From: CADEED01 sp964444835 | Lineage (GTDB): Bacteria; Pseudomonadota; Gammaproteobacteria; Steroidobacterales; Steroidobacteraceae | Direction of reading: 5' to 3' | DNA: 64,000 nucleotides | Assembly (NCBI GenBank): GCA_964444835.1 | Contig: CAYUIT010000011.1 | Location: forward strand, 23,535-87,534 | Shown here: positions 54,401-62,276 of the stretch, piece after piece | Numbering within the stretch: position 1 is the first letter of the stretch | Layout: the number at the start of each line of letters is the position of its first letter | Program-made: the position numbers and the translations under genes | The notes under the pieces: model-generated | Database searches by the model: none | Told to the model about the DNA's origin: nothing | Seen by the model: only the letters and a program-made list of their open reading frames with translations

Positions 54401-57400
54401 GACACTGGTGTCGCGCGACTCCGCGAACTCTTCCACCAAACGTTCGAACGGAACATCCTGATTCGCAAACGCCTCCAGCGCCGTCGCACGGACACTGGCT
54501 AACAATTCTTCGAACGTCCACTCCGCCTTTAGCTGCGTGCGCATCACCAGCGTATTGACCAACGTTCCGACCAGCGACTCCGTGACAAGGTGCGTTCGAT
54601 TCGCGATCGGCGTACCAACGGCGATATCTTGCTGGCCGCTATGCCGGGCGAGCAGCAGTTTGAACGCTGCGAGCAACGTCATAAACAAGCTAGCGCCCCG
54701 CGACGCACTCAAGCGCCGTAGCGACGCTAACAACTCTGGCGAAAGCGTGACGTCGACATGCGACCCAGAAAAGGTTTGCCGTTTCGGTCGCGGAAAGTCC
54801 GTCGCGAGCGCGAGTGGCACGATACCTGCGAGCCGCGAACGCCAGTAGTCGAGTTGCGGCTCGAGCGCTTGCGCTGTCAACGCCTCGCGCTGCCACGCGG
54901 CATAGTCTGCGTACTGGATGTCGAGCGGTGGCAGGCCGGGATTCCGGCCCTCGCGCAATGCGTGATAGTGCTCGGCGAGTTCACGCGCAACGATACCCGC
55001 AGACCACTGATCCGACACCGCGTGGTGCACCACCAGCTGCAAGATGTGGTCGTCGTCGCCGAGCTGCACGATGCAAACGCGCGTGAGCGGACCGCGTGCG
55101 AGATCGAACGGCGCAGTCGCGTTGTCCCGCAGCAGCATGACCGCCCGGGTGACGCGTTCGCTAGCCGCATGCGGTCGCAGATCGACCTCCTGCAGGTCGA
55201 TCTGCGGTGCGGCGGAGATCACTTGCATCGGCTCATCGCGCACGACAGTAAACGTGGTTCGGAAGGCCTCGTGGCGTGCGCCCAAGTCACGCATCGCCGA
55301 ATGCAACGCAGCGCGATCCAACGGTCCGGTGAGCCGCATCGCAAACGGCATGTTGTATGCGCTGCCCTGCGGCTCGAACTGCTGCACAAACCACATGCGC
55401 CGCTGCGAGAACGAGACCGGGATCGGTTCGGCACGAGATCGCGGCGCGACCTCGGGCTCGGTTGCGGTGCGCCCGCCGTTCAACAATGTTTGGATCGTGC
55501 TGCTTTGCGCCGCAATCGTTGGCATCTCAAACATCGACCGCAGCGGCACGTCGATCTGCAATTGACGCCGCACCCGCGCTAACACCTGAGTTGCGAGGAG
55601 CGAGTGGCCGCCAAGCTCAAAAAAGTTATCGTGAATGCCGACCCGCGGCCGCTGCAGCACTTCAGACCAAATGGCCGCCAGCACGTGCTCGATGGGGCTA
55701 CGCGGCGGCACAAACTCGATCTCAGCAGACTGCGTCGGCACGGGCAGCGCGCTGCGATCGACCTTCCCGTTCGGCAACAACGGCCAATGGTCGATGACGA
55801 CGATCGACGCCGGCACCATGTGATCGGGCAACGACTTGGCGATCTGGGCGCGCATCACCTCTGGCGTCAGGTTCGCTCCGGATACATACGCCACCAGCAT
55901 CGGGGAGCCATGATCTCGATCGCGCGCTACCACCAGACAGCGCTCGACTCCACGCACCGCGCCCAAGACGGCCTCGACTTCCCCGAGCTCGACACGCATG
56001 CCACGAATCTTGAGCTGCGCATCCAGGCGCCCGACGTACTCGAGCAGGCCGTCACGCCGGTAGCGCACGAGGTCGCCCGTGCAATACAGCCGCCCATCAG
56101 TCGAATACGGATCGGGGATGAAGCGTGCTGCGGTCAGCTCCGGCAAATTGCGATAGCCGAGTCCAACTCCGACGCCGCCAATGCACAGTTCGCCAACCGC
56201 TCCGACGGGCACGAGTGCGCGGTCCCGGTCGAGCACGCGGCATATGGCATTGGCGATGGGACGACCGATCGGGACGCTTCTGGCATCCGGCTCGAGCGAC
56301 TCGATCAAATAGCACGTCGCATCGTCGCTCGCTTCGGTTGGACCATAGAAGTTACCAAGCTTCGTGTGCGGCAGGCGCGCATTGGATTCGCGCACGAGTG
56401 CAGGCTCGAGCACCTCACCACCGCACATGATGAAGCGCAACGTCGCGCAGTGCCTAATCGCAGGCACTTCCAGCAGCGCAGCGAGCATGGACGGAATGAA
56501 GAACGCAGCCGAAACCGACTCCGCACGCAGCAGTGCCACAATATCGACGGGATCGCGATGACGCGTCGGCGGCGCGAGTACGACGGTGGCGCCGCTGGCG
56601 AGCGGTGCAAAAATCTCCCACAACGATGCGTCGAAGCCGATCGAAGTCTGATGCAGAACGCGGTCGTTAGCCGTGAGCGCCATCGTTTCGCTGACCCACA
56701 CCGTGTGATTGACGAGACCACGCGACGGAATCATCGCGCCCTTCGGCTTGCCTGCCGATCCGGACGTATAGATGACGTAGGCCAACTGCTCCGGCTCGAG
56801 TCGGACACCGAGGTTGGCATCGGAATACGATTGCAAGTCGGAGTCCGCGCCGTCGACAGCCAGTGCCGGCATGCTGGGATTCCAGACGCCACCGTCAAAC
56901 TCGTTGGCGACTTGCTTTTGCGTCAAGACGATCTGCGCGCCGCTATCCTCAACTTGGTAGCGCAGGCGTTCACGCGGATACTCGGGGTCGAGCGGCACGA
57001 ACGCCGCACCGGCCTTGTGCACGGCGAGCAGCGACGCTAACAACTCAAACGAACGCCGCATGCACACAGCCACCACTGAACCGGTACCGACTTCTTGCGC
57101 CCGCAACCAAGCTGCGATGCGATTGGCGCGGCGGTTCAATTCGTCGTAACTGATCGATCGCGTACCGAGCCGTGCTGCGACGCGTGTTGGCGTCTCGGAC
57201 GCGTGCCGCTCGAAGCGCTCATGAACCGATTGCGCCAAATCGTAGTCGCGCCGCGTGTCGTTCCAGTCGGACAACAGCCGGCGGCGGTCGTCCGGTGTGA
57301 GTAGCTCGAGACGGGCGATGGGTTGCTGCGGATCCTCGACGATCGACGCGAGCAACGTCTGGAAGTGCGCCGCAAACGCAGCGATCGTGGCTTCATCGAA

Positions 57401-58624
57401 CAGATCGGTGCTGTACTCGATCTCGCCTTGGAGCGTGCCTTGCCACTCGGTCATCGAAACCCACAGCTCAGCCTTAGCCGTTCGTGTGTGCGTCGGCACG
57501 GCAGAGCACTCCAGCCCGTCGAGCTGCAGCAAAACCTCCGGCAGGCTCTGCAACGCAAACGCTACGGGGTACAACGGATGGACGCCGAGGTCACGCGGTA
57601 GGCCCAATTCGTTGACTAACATGTCCGATGGCAATCGGCGATGCGCCAAGGCCTCGGCCACAGTATTGCGGACGTTTCGCAGCACGTCGCGAAACGTCGG
57701 ATTGCCGTCGAGCGTGGATCGCAGCGGCAAGGTGTTCGTGAAGAATCCGCACACGTCCGCGAGTTGTTTGTCAGTTCGCGCACCGTAGGGCGTACCGACC
57801 ACGATTTCGTTTTGTCCCGTGTACCGCCGCAGCAGCGTCTTGAATGCGGCTACTAACAAAATGTACAACGTGACGCGCTCGCTCTTTGCGAGCGCATCGA
57901 GACGCTGCTTCAGCGGTGCCGGAACGATGAATCGGTGCAGCGCGCCCCGATGACTCGCTCGCGCGGTGCGCGGGCGGTCACCCACGATGGCGACGCTTTC
58001 GACGCCGCGCATTCTTTTCGTCCAGAATTCCAGCTCGCGCGCGAAATCTGTGCTCGATAGCCACGCGCGTTGCTCGGCGACGAACTGGCCATACGGCGTT
58101 GCGCGAGCAGGCAGCGACGGCATATGCCCTTGCGCGAAATCCCGGTACAGCGCGCGAATCTCCTGACCGACCAGCCCGAGGGACCACCCGTCAGCGACGA
58201 TGTGATGCACCACCCACAGCAGCACATGCTCATGCGGTGCCAGCCGATACAAGCGGGCGCGAAACAATCCCGGGGTCGCAAGATCGAACGGTCGCTCGAC
58301 CTCCTGCTGCAACACGCTCTCGAGTCGCTGCGCGCGCGTCTGTGCGGCGGTTTCGTCGACGGCGACGACCGCAAAGTCGCAGCGTTGCTGCGGCTCGATG
58401 CGACGCATGGGCGTGCCGTTATCGTCGAAGAACGCGGTGCGCAAGCTATCGTGGCGTTGGACGACGAAATCCAACGAGGCGCGCAGGGCCTCGACGTCGA
58501 GGGGGCCGGCTATTCGTACAGCGTGCGTGATATTGTAGAGCGCGGACGGGAACCCTAGCTTCTCAACGATCCATACGCCCTGCTGCTGTATCGAGAGCGG
58601 TTGAACTAACGACTCGTCCGCCAC
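51452..58624 (-). CDS. Two-module NRPS: C-A-PCP-C-A-PCP-TE
   Basis: The 2390-residue protein begins with a condensation domain (HHIVADG 140-146), which with no upstream module suggests an N-acylating starter C. A1 has YTSGSAGKPKG at 619-629 and K954; PCP1 has LGGHSLL with S1008. C2 has HHAVSDQ at 1200-1206, with Gln for the usual Gly. A2 has YTSGSTGQPKG at 1673-1683 and K2004; PCP2 has S2061. TE has GTCTGG at 2189-2194. By alignment to GrsA, A2 reads D-I-L-Q-L-G-L-I-W-K, the glycine code; A1 reads D-A-W-F-M-G-F-D-D-K, which I do not recognise. The TE nucleophile is Cys2191, with Glu2217 where Asp is usual and no His in the final PASDSGQ segment. Inferred product: acyl-X-Gly, released or cyclised. 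Exporter and PPTase genes follow, each coupled. Confidence 0.93.
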   Translation of the reverse strand: MADESLVQPLSIQQQGVWIVEKLGFPSALYNITHAVRIAGPLDVEALRASLDFVVQRHDSLRTAFFDDNGTPMRRIEPQQRCDFAVVAVDETAAQTRAQRLESVLQQEVERPFDLATPGLFRARLYRLAPHEHVLLWVVHHIVADGWSLGLVGQEIRALYRDFAQGHMPSLPARATPYGQFVAEQRAWLSSTDFARELEFWTKRMRGVESVAIVGDRPRTARASHRGALHRFIVPAPLKQRLDALAKSERVTLYILLVAAFKTLLRRYTGQNEIVVGTPYGARTDKQLADVCGFFTNTLPLRSTLDGNPTFRDVLRNVRNTVAEALAHRRLPSDMLVNELGLPRDLGVHPLYPVAFALQSLPEVLLQLDGLECSAVPTHTRTAKAELWVSMTEWQGTLQGEIEYSTDLFDEATIAAFAAHFQTLLASIVEDPQQPIARLELLTPDDRRRLLSDWNDTRRDYDLAQSVHERFERHASETPTRVAARLGTRSISYDELNRRANRIAAWLRAQEVGTGSVVAVCMRRSFELLASLLAVHKAGAAFVPLDPEYPRERLRYQVEDSGAQIVLTQKQVANEFDGGVWNPSMPALAVDGADSDLQSYSDANLGVRLEPEQLAYVIYTSGSAGKPKGAMIPSRGLVNHTVWVSETMALTANDRVLHQTSIGFDASLWEIFAPLASGATVVLAPPTRHRDPVDIVALLRAESVSAAFFIPSMLAALLEVPAIRHCATLRFIMCGGEVLEPALVRESNARLPHTKLGNFYGPTEASDDATCYLIESLEPDARSVPIGRPIANAICRVLDRDRALVPVGAVGELCIGGVGVGLGYRNLPELTAARFIPDPYSTDGRLYCTGDLVRYRRDGLLEYVGRLDAQLKIRGMRVELGEVEAVLGAVRGVERCLVVARDRDHGSPMLVAYVSGANLTPEVMRAQIAKSLPDHMVPASIVVIDHWPLLPNGKVDRSALPVPTQSAEIEFVPPRSPIEHVLAAIWSEVLQRPRVGIHDNFFELGGHSLLATQVLARVRRQLQIDVPLRSMFEMPTIAAQSSTIQTLLNGGRTATEPEVAPRSRAEPIPVSFSQRRMWFVQQFEPQGSAYNMPFAMRLTGPLDRAALHSAMRDLGARHEAFRTTFTVVRDEPMQVISAAPQIDLQEVDLRPHAASERVTRAVMLLRDNATAPFDLARGPLTRVCIVQLGDDDHILQLVVHHAVSDQWSAGIVARELAEHYHALREGRNPGLPPLDIQYADYAAWQREALTAQALEPQLDYWRSRLAGIVPLALATDFPRPKRQTFSGSHVDVTLSPELLASLRRLSASRGASLFMTLLAAFKLLLARHSGQQDIAVGTPIANRTHLVTESLVGTLVNTLVMRTQLKAEWTFEELLASVRATALEAFANQDVPFERLVEEFAESRDTSVSPIVQVLFNVVNAPMARPQLAGLTVEPFDFDSGASQFDLSLTVDTEISGRAFLVFSTALYSRASAQRMLDQYVRLLTALTVEPERAISSHSLLSAEERRRLVLDWNGTQRDYPLDSRTDELIREQAKCTPQALAVVQGSEHLTYRDLDVRATQLAHWLRGRGIGRGATVGVLLDRKPQMLVALLATMKSGAAYVPLDPAFPRERLMFMARDAGLQCVLTEAAYVEWLGSTAPSFVLDDVAAQWPAYTDEPLADSATNDDLVYVLYTSGSTGQPKGVEITHRALTNFLLSMQREPGCGAQDRILALTTLSFDIAGLELYLPLLVGGTVELATRSEMADGRLLRRRLEVSKPTIVQATPATWRMLIEAGWSGSRALTVLSGGEALPSDLAEALLARCARLWNLYGPTETTIWSTAARIERASDITIGRPIANTSVYILDIHGQPAPVGVPGEICIGGDGVARGYRGRPELTAERFVNSTFARDGQRRLYRTGDLGRYLEDGRLVHLGRMDSQIKLRGFRVELGEIEAALVAHPDVARAALGTRGTGLDQRLVAWVVMREQATFDENALREMLRKRLPEYMVPAAIVAVPELRLTANNKVDVRALPDPTPAASSGERRRVEPSGLLEVQLASIWSQVLANDSIGVDDDFFALGGHSLKAVELLTQVEKVTGRSLPLATLFEAPTIASMARLLTQTGWNPRWRSLVAIQPLGNATPLFAVPGAGGNVLVFAQLARLLGKEQPLYGLQAIGLDGVAKPFDSIERAARLAVEEIRSVQPQGPYFIMGTCTGGVLAYEIATQLRAAGCVVALAIVESWHPNSYRRPVLPFRALWPLLFVGKRLAQYTAELSDLPFSRWPQFIRTKFVAALALVRRGLRRRPPTATERIEHVTAATMAAVAKYSPEPLAVTLLNVVASDRFVESRETDTRRRWETLVSGASQFHQIPASDSGQLFVSPNVEQLAPLLHRFAQRALPQPATLERELVTPDR

Positions 58625-58926
58625 CGGTGGATCAACGCCTCATCCGAACAATAGGTAGTGCGGTACAGGCGACCGATGTCGCGCTGTTTGATTGCATCTG
58701 GCCATCCATGGCGCGAACTCCCAAACCACGCAACGCACTAGGGGATTAATTCGACGCGAACCGCCAGCTCGTGCGGATGACTCGCGCGCCTAATCCGCCC
58801 AAAGTACTAATTTATGGGGAAGAACGCCAAGTGCAGGCGTCGTGACTCGCGTCACAAGTGTGGCGAGTGGGTCGGGGCCGCCTGAACGGCAGCCCCGACA
58901 TCAAGGGATTGACTTACCTGGCCGCT
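58625..58926. other. Region upstream of the NRPS gene, with terminator-like hairpin
   Basis: This 302-bp spacer should hold the NRPS promoter (minus strand). A/T-rich words lie at about 58740-58820 (ATTAATT, TACTAATTTATG), but I cannot fix a -35/-10 pair. A hairpin for the convergent-facing end of the jelly-roll gene lies at 58871-58899. Confidence 0.45.
58871..58899 (-). terminator. 8-bp GC hairpin after the jelly-roll/Ig-like gene
   Basis: GTCGGGGC (58871-58878) pairs with GCCCCGAC (58892-58899), starting 28 bases after the stop of the minus-strand gene that ends at 58927. No T-tract follows. Its position supports a terminator for that transcript. Confidence 0.45.
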
Positions 58927-61023
58927 TCAATCCGCCCGGCGACGGAGCTCGACGACCCGCGATGCGCGCTGATTCGCGAGCAATAGTACGAGCAGCCCGA
59001 ATACCATCAACCAATCAATCGAACCTGAAGCTTCCTCTTCTTCATTCGCAGGCGGATCGGATGCCGCGACATTGATCGTCACGGACTTGGCCGTCGTACC
59101 GCCCGCACCCGTACATGAAATCGTCAACGTGGTACGAGCGCTGATCGGACCGACAGACTCGCTACCGGAGAGCGGCTTCGTGCCGCTCCAGCCGTCCAGC
59201 GCGCTGCACGCCGAAGCGTTGACGGAAGTCCACGTCACCGTGCCAGTGGAGCCTGTCGCAACAGTCAGCGGCGACGCTTCCAGCGTGACATCCGGCGCGG
59301 AAACCGGCGGAGGAGGAGGCGGCGGCGGCGGTGTCGCGCTGACCGTAACCGTCGTCGACGCGGTCCGGTTGCCACCGGCGCCGGTGCACGCGAGTGTGTA
59401 GGTTGTATTTGCAGTCAGCGGCCCGACTTGCTGTGTGCCAGTTACCTGCTTCGCACCCGTCCAGCCACCTGAAGCGGTGCAAGTCGTGGCATTCGTCGAA
59501 TTCCAAGTGAGCGTTGAATTCGCGCCCGATTGAATCGTGGCGGGATTGGCATTCAGCGTGACGGTCGGTGCTGGCGTCGAGGCGGTCACCGTTACGGTGG
59601 CGGAGTCGTTAGCCGATCCACCCGCACCAGTACAAGTCAGCGTGAACGTGCTGTTCGCTGTCAGCGAACCCACCGACTGACTGCCGCTCGTCGCGCGGCT
59701 ACCAGACCACGCACCCGAAGCGGTGCACGCGGTGGCATTCGAGCTCGTCCACGAGAGTGTGGTCGAACCGTTAGTAGCGACCGAGGTCGGATTGGCCGTC
59801 AAGTCGACCGTGGGCGCGGGCGTCGACTGCGTCACCGTCACCGTAGAAGTTGCCTGCGCCGTACCACCCTGCGTGTTGGTACACGTTAGCGTGAAGGTCG
59901 TGTTAGCTGTCAGTGGGCCGACCGATTCGCTGCCCGACGTCGCCTTGGTGCCCGTCCACGGGCCACCGGATGCCGTGCAGGCATTGGCGTTCGTCGTCGA
60001 CCAGGTCAGGGTTGTGGAGCCTTGCGCGGCAACGCTTTGCGGGCTTGCTTGAAGAGTCACCTGTGGCGTGGGAATGGGTGATCCGCCTGGATCTGCAATT
60101 CGCGCACGCGAAATGATCAAGTCGTCGTACCAGGTGTAGGCGGTGGCGTGCGCCTCCGATGCATCCTTGTTAGTGTTGTAGACCAACAGCCAGATTTTGC
60201 CGAAGAAGGCGTTCGGATCGTTGTTGCGGTAGTAAGTCATGCCGCCCGACAAATTCGTGTCGTAGATCATCACGCTCGGCTCGCCCTCGGCAGCCGCCCA
60301 AGCGCGTAAGCGTGAATTGCGCTGGTTCCAGCGATTGATCTGGATGTGGATCTGGAACGTCATCCATTGGTTAGCGACGTACTTCTTGCAACCCTTCTGC
60401 GGGTCGTTAGGGTAGTAGCAAAACGGCGGGCCTTGGTGCTGCATCCGAATCTGCGTGCCGTCGCTGTACTCGAGATCTTCGAAACGACCGCAACTGTGGT
60501 AGATCCAGGGATGGCCGCCGCCGCCCGAGCGCGTATCTTGTTGGAATACCGTTTCCTGCTCGGAGCACGAATAGTTGACCGTGCCCGGATAATCGCCCGC
60601 ACCGACGATGATCTGCTTCCATCCATTACCGCCGCGGAAACTGCGCAGCATTTCCGGCGAGAATCGTTGCCGCCACTGCACGTAGAACTCGGTGCCCTCA
60701 CCAAAGCGCTGCGAGAAGTCGTCCGCGAAGTTGATGAAGAAGGAGCCGGAGGTATCGGCGGGCGAATTCGGCGGGATCTCGGCGCGCAGCGAGCCATTGC
60801 CTGAGGCCTTCTGCGACGCGTCGTAGGTCATGAACACACGGTTGTCGCTCGAGCGCCCGAATACGCGCCGCGAAATGTCATTCGCGTCTTCGAATCCGTA
60901 GCAGCGGATGACGTTCGGGTCCGCGCAGCGCGTAGCAAAGTCGACCGCGTGGACGGTCGTGCCAGCGAGCGCGAGGCCGAGAACGGCGGCGGCGCGTACA
61001 ACAAGTCGTTCGACATGAATCAT
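58927..61023 (-). CDS. Secreted jelly-roll protein with four Ig-like repeats and C-terminal anchor
   Basis: This is a 698-residue surface protein. It has a signal peptide (about 1-26). A concanavalin/polysaccharide-lyase-like jelly roll spans about 30-320 (FYVQWRQRFSPEMLR, GGNGWKQIIVGAGDYPG, TAYTWYDDLIISRARI). Four Ig-like repeats of about 85 residues follow (each with S-x-TLTW, NATACTASG, SGS-SVGPLTANTTFTLTCTGAGG). The tail reads Glu-rich, then SGSIDWLMVFGLLVLLL, then RRRAD. That Gly/hydrophobic/Arg tail resembles GlyGly-CTERM-type sorting signals. It may bind or cut the EPS made in this region; no catalytic residue is proven. Confidence 0.82.
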   Translation of the reverse strand: MIHVERLVVRAAAVLGLALAGTTVHAVDFATRCADPNVIRCYGFEDANDISRRVFGRSSDNRVFMTYDASQKASGNGSLRAEIPPNSPADTSGSFFINFADDFSQRFGEGTEFYVQWRQRFSPEMLRSFRGGNGWKQIIVGAGDYPGTVNYSCSEQETVFQQDTRSGGGGHPWIYHSCGRFEDLEYSDGTQIRMQHQGPPFCYYPNDPQKGCKKYVANQWMTFQIHIQINRWNQRNSRLRAWAAAEGEPSVMIYDTNLSGGMTYYRNNDPNAFFGKIWLLVYNTNKDASEAHATAYTWYDDLIISRARIADPGGSPIPTPQVTLQASPQSVAAQGSTTLTWSTTNANACTASGGPWTGTKATSGSESVGPLTANTTFTLTCTNTQGGTAQATSTVTVTQSTPAPTVDLTANPTSVATNGSTTLSWTSSNATACTASGAWSGSRATSGSQSVGSLTANSTFTLTCTGAGGSANDSATVTVTASTPAPTVTLNANPATIQSGANSTLTWNSTNATTCTASGGWTGAKQVTGTQQVGPLTANTTYTLACTGAGGNRTASTTVTVSATPPPPPPPPPVSAPDVTLEASPLTVATGSTGTVTWTSVNASACSALDGWSGTKPLSGSESVGPISARTTLTISCTGAGGTTAKSVTINVAASDPPANEEEEASGSIDWLMVFGLLVLLLANQRASRVVELRRRAD
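59060..60060 (-). repeat. Four degenerate Ig-like repeats, about 250 bp each
   Basis: The repeats lie in the C-terminal half of the jelly-roll gene. All carry the same protein pattern (G/S-TLTW, ACTASG-W-G, VGPLTANTTF) but differ at the DNA level, so they are older duplications than the Calx-beta set at 62.4-64 kb. A poly-Pro stretch separates the third and fourth. Confidence 0.75.
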
Positions 61024-61372
61024 GGTTCAAGACCTTCCACGGTTTGCTCTGGGTACCGTGCGCAAACGATCCGTAGGGTCGCGCGCCGGTGCTCGGGAGT
61101 CGGACGAAGCAAACTCTGTGCCACGCCACGAAGAACCTCGAAAAAACCTTCTAACTCAATGAATTGAATGATGCTCGACGCTCCGGGCCGGCATTCCGGG
61201 TACGGGCAATAATCACGCGTGTGTCGCTATGGGCCGACGCGAAACGCCGGCATGTTGCGAAAACAGCGGTAATTCAAGCATTTGAGGCTGTCGTCCCGCG
61301 GCGACAGCACAACGGGCAAATGTCGCACCGCGGTGCCAACCGCGGACTCGCTGGAGCGCCAATTCCCGCTGT
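61024..61372. other. Intergenic region between two surface-protein genes
   Basis: This 349-bp region includes the ribosome site and probable promoter of the jelly-roll gene. A/T-rich words lie at about 61138-61168 (AAAAAACC, CAATGAATTGAATG). CCGCGG occurs twice near 61330-61350. No ORF of protein-like composition, RNA or clear terminator was found. Confidence 0.4.
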
Positions 61373-62275
61373 TTACTGCGACTTCTGCGGTGCGCTGGCG
61401 AATGGCGTTTCTTGCGACCAGATGGGGCCCGCCGGGTTACCGCCGTAGCGCCGTTCACCGACGCTGCGCCCACCCGCTGCGGAATCCACGATCTTGGTCC
61501 CCTGCCCCTCATCGAAGTGGTAGAGCGCAGCGGTCGCAGCATCCGGCTCGAACGCCGCACTCGGCGGCGTGAAGTTCGTCGTGTAGCGGATCGTGGTCGA
61601 GAAACGCAGCTCGTCGAGGAACCCGTTGTACGACGGATAGCGCACCGCGTCGGCATCGTACTTCTCGGCACCGATACCGAGATAGTGATCGACCGCGAGC
61701 TGCACATACGACGGCACTTGGCTCGGCACTCCGTCTGCGTAGCTCATGTTGCCAAGCGGACCCTGCGCTTCCGCATCCAACACGCCATCCACATAGAGAC
61801 GCACCGTGCCACGCTTTGCGTCACGCGTGATCGCCACATGATGCCAGCGCCCATCACCGACATTCCGCGATCCACACAGCCCCATCGCATGGCCCGTCGG
61901 GCCCTGAAACATCCCGAAGCCGATGATGGCGCTCGCGTCGCCGGTTCGGAACATCGCGAGCCCGTAGTCGCCATGCCGATCGTGCTCCCAGATCGCTCTA
62001 TCCAACACGATATTGCCGGTGATCCAGTTTTCGCCGCTGCCCGTGCGGCACGCGGAGCTCGGCGTGTTGTCCACTGCCTTCGCCTTCATCCAGAACTCGA
62101 TCGTGAAATCACCCGCGCCCACATCCGCCGGCACGTGCGGATCGAGACGAATCATGACTCGATTGACGTTCGGCACCGCTTGTCCAAAGAACCGCAGTGA
62201 GTAGCCGCCCGCTTGCACGAGCGCAGCGGGAAGCGCAAACACGATCGTCGCAATGATTAACCGTCGCAGATTCAT
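61373..62275 (-). CDS. Secreted LamG-domain (concanavalin-like) protein
   Basis: The 300-residue protein has a signal peptide (RRLIIATIVFALPAALVQA) and one LamG/jelly-roll domain: GAGDFTIEFWMKAK, DGRWHHVAITRDAKRGTVRLYVDGVLDAEAQGPLG and the closing NGFLDELRFSTTIRYTTNFTPP. There is no membrane anchor at the C-terminus. It probably binds glycan and partners the Calx-beta protein, whose stop lies one base upstream of this ATG (TGAGATG), giving translational coupling. Confidence 0.87.
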   Translation of the reverse strand: MNLRRLIIATIVFALPAALVQAGGYSLRFFGQAVPNVNRVMIRLDPHVPADVGAGDFTIEFWMKAKAVDNTPSSACRTGSGENWITGNIVLDRAIWEHDRHGDYGLAMFRTGDASAIIGFGMFQGPTGHAMGLCGSRNVGDGRWHHVAITRDAKRGTVRLYVDGVLDAEAQGPLGNMSYADGVPSQVPSYVQLAVDHYLGIGAEKYDADAVRYPSYNGFLDELRFSTTIRYTTNFTPPSAAFEPDAATAALYHFDEGQGTKIVDSAAGGRSVGERRYGGNPAGPIWSQETPFASAPQKSQ

Positions 62276-62276
62276 C

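Larger units (their letters stand above)
1961..60175. repeat. Dispersed heptamer CTAACAA/TTGTTAG
   Basis: By hand I count about 46 copies in the window, in roughly equal numbers on both strands (about 26 and 20). Most read CTAACAAC or CTAACAAG. Examples start at 1961, 2852, 5184, 6746 and 11570, and copies run to about 60170. They lie in coding DNA (as Leu-Leu, or as x-Asn-Asn/Lys on the other strand) and also between genes (6746). A base-independent model at about 64% GC predicts 2-3. Confidence 0.75.

Noticed and set aside
51452..58624. Long plus-strand open frames inside the NRPS gene (for example 53504-54343 and 55604-57040)
   Set aside because: They run antisense to recognised C, A and PCP domains. 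Their translations are Arg/His-rich with no motif, as expected for shadow frames in high-GC DNA.
59060..60060. Insertion or mobile element from repeated sequence
   Set aside because: Repeats are in frame, encode Ig-like domains and have no transposase or terminal repeats.
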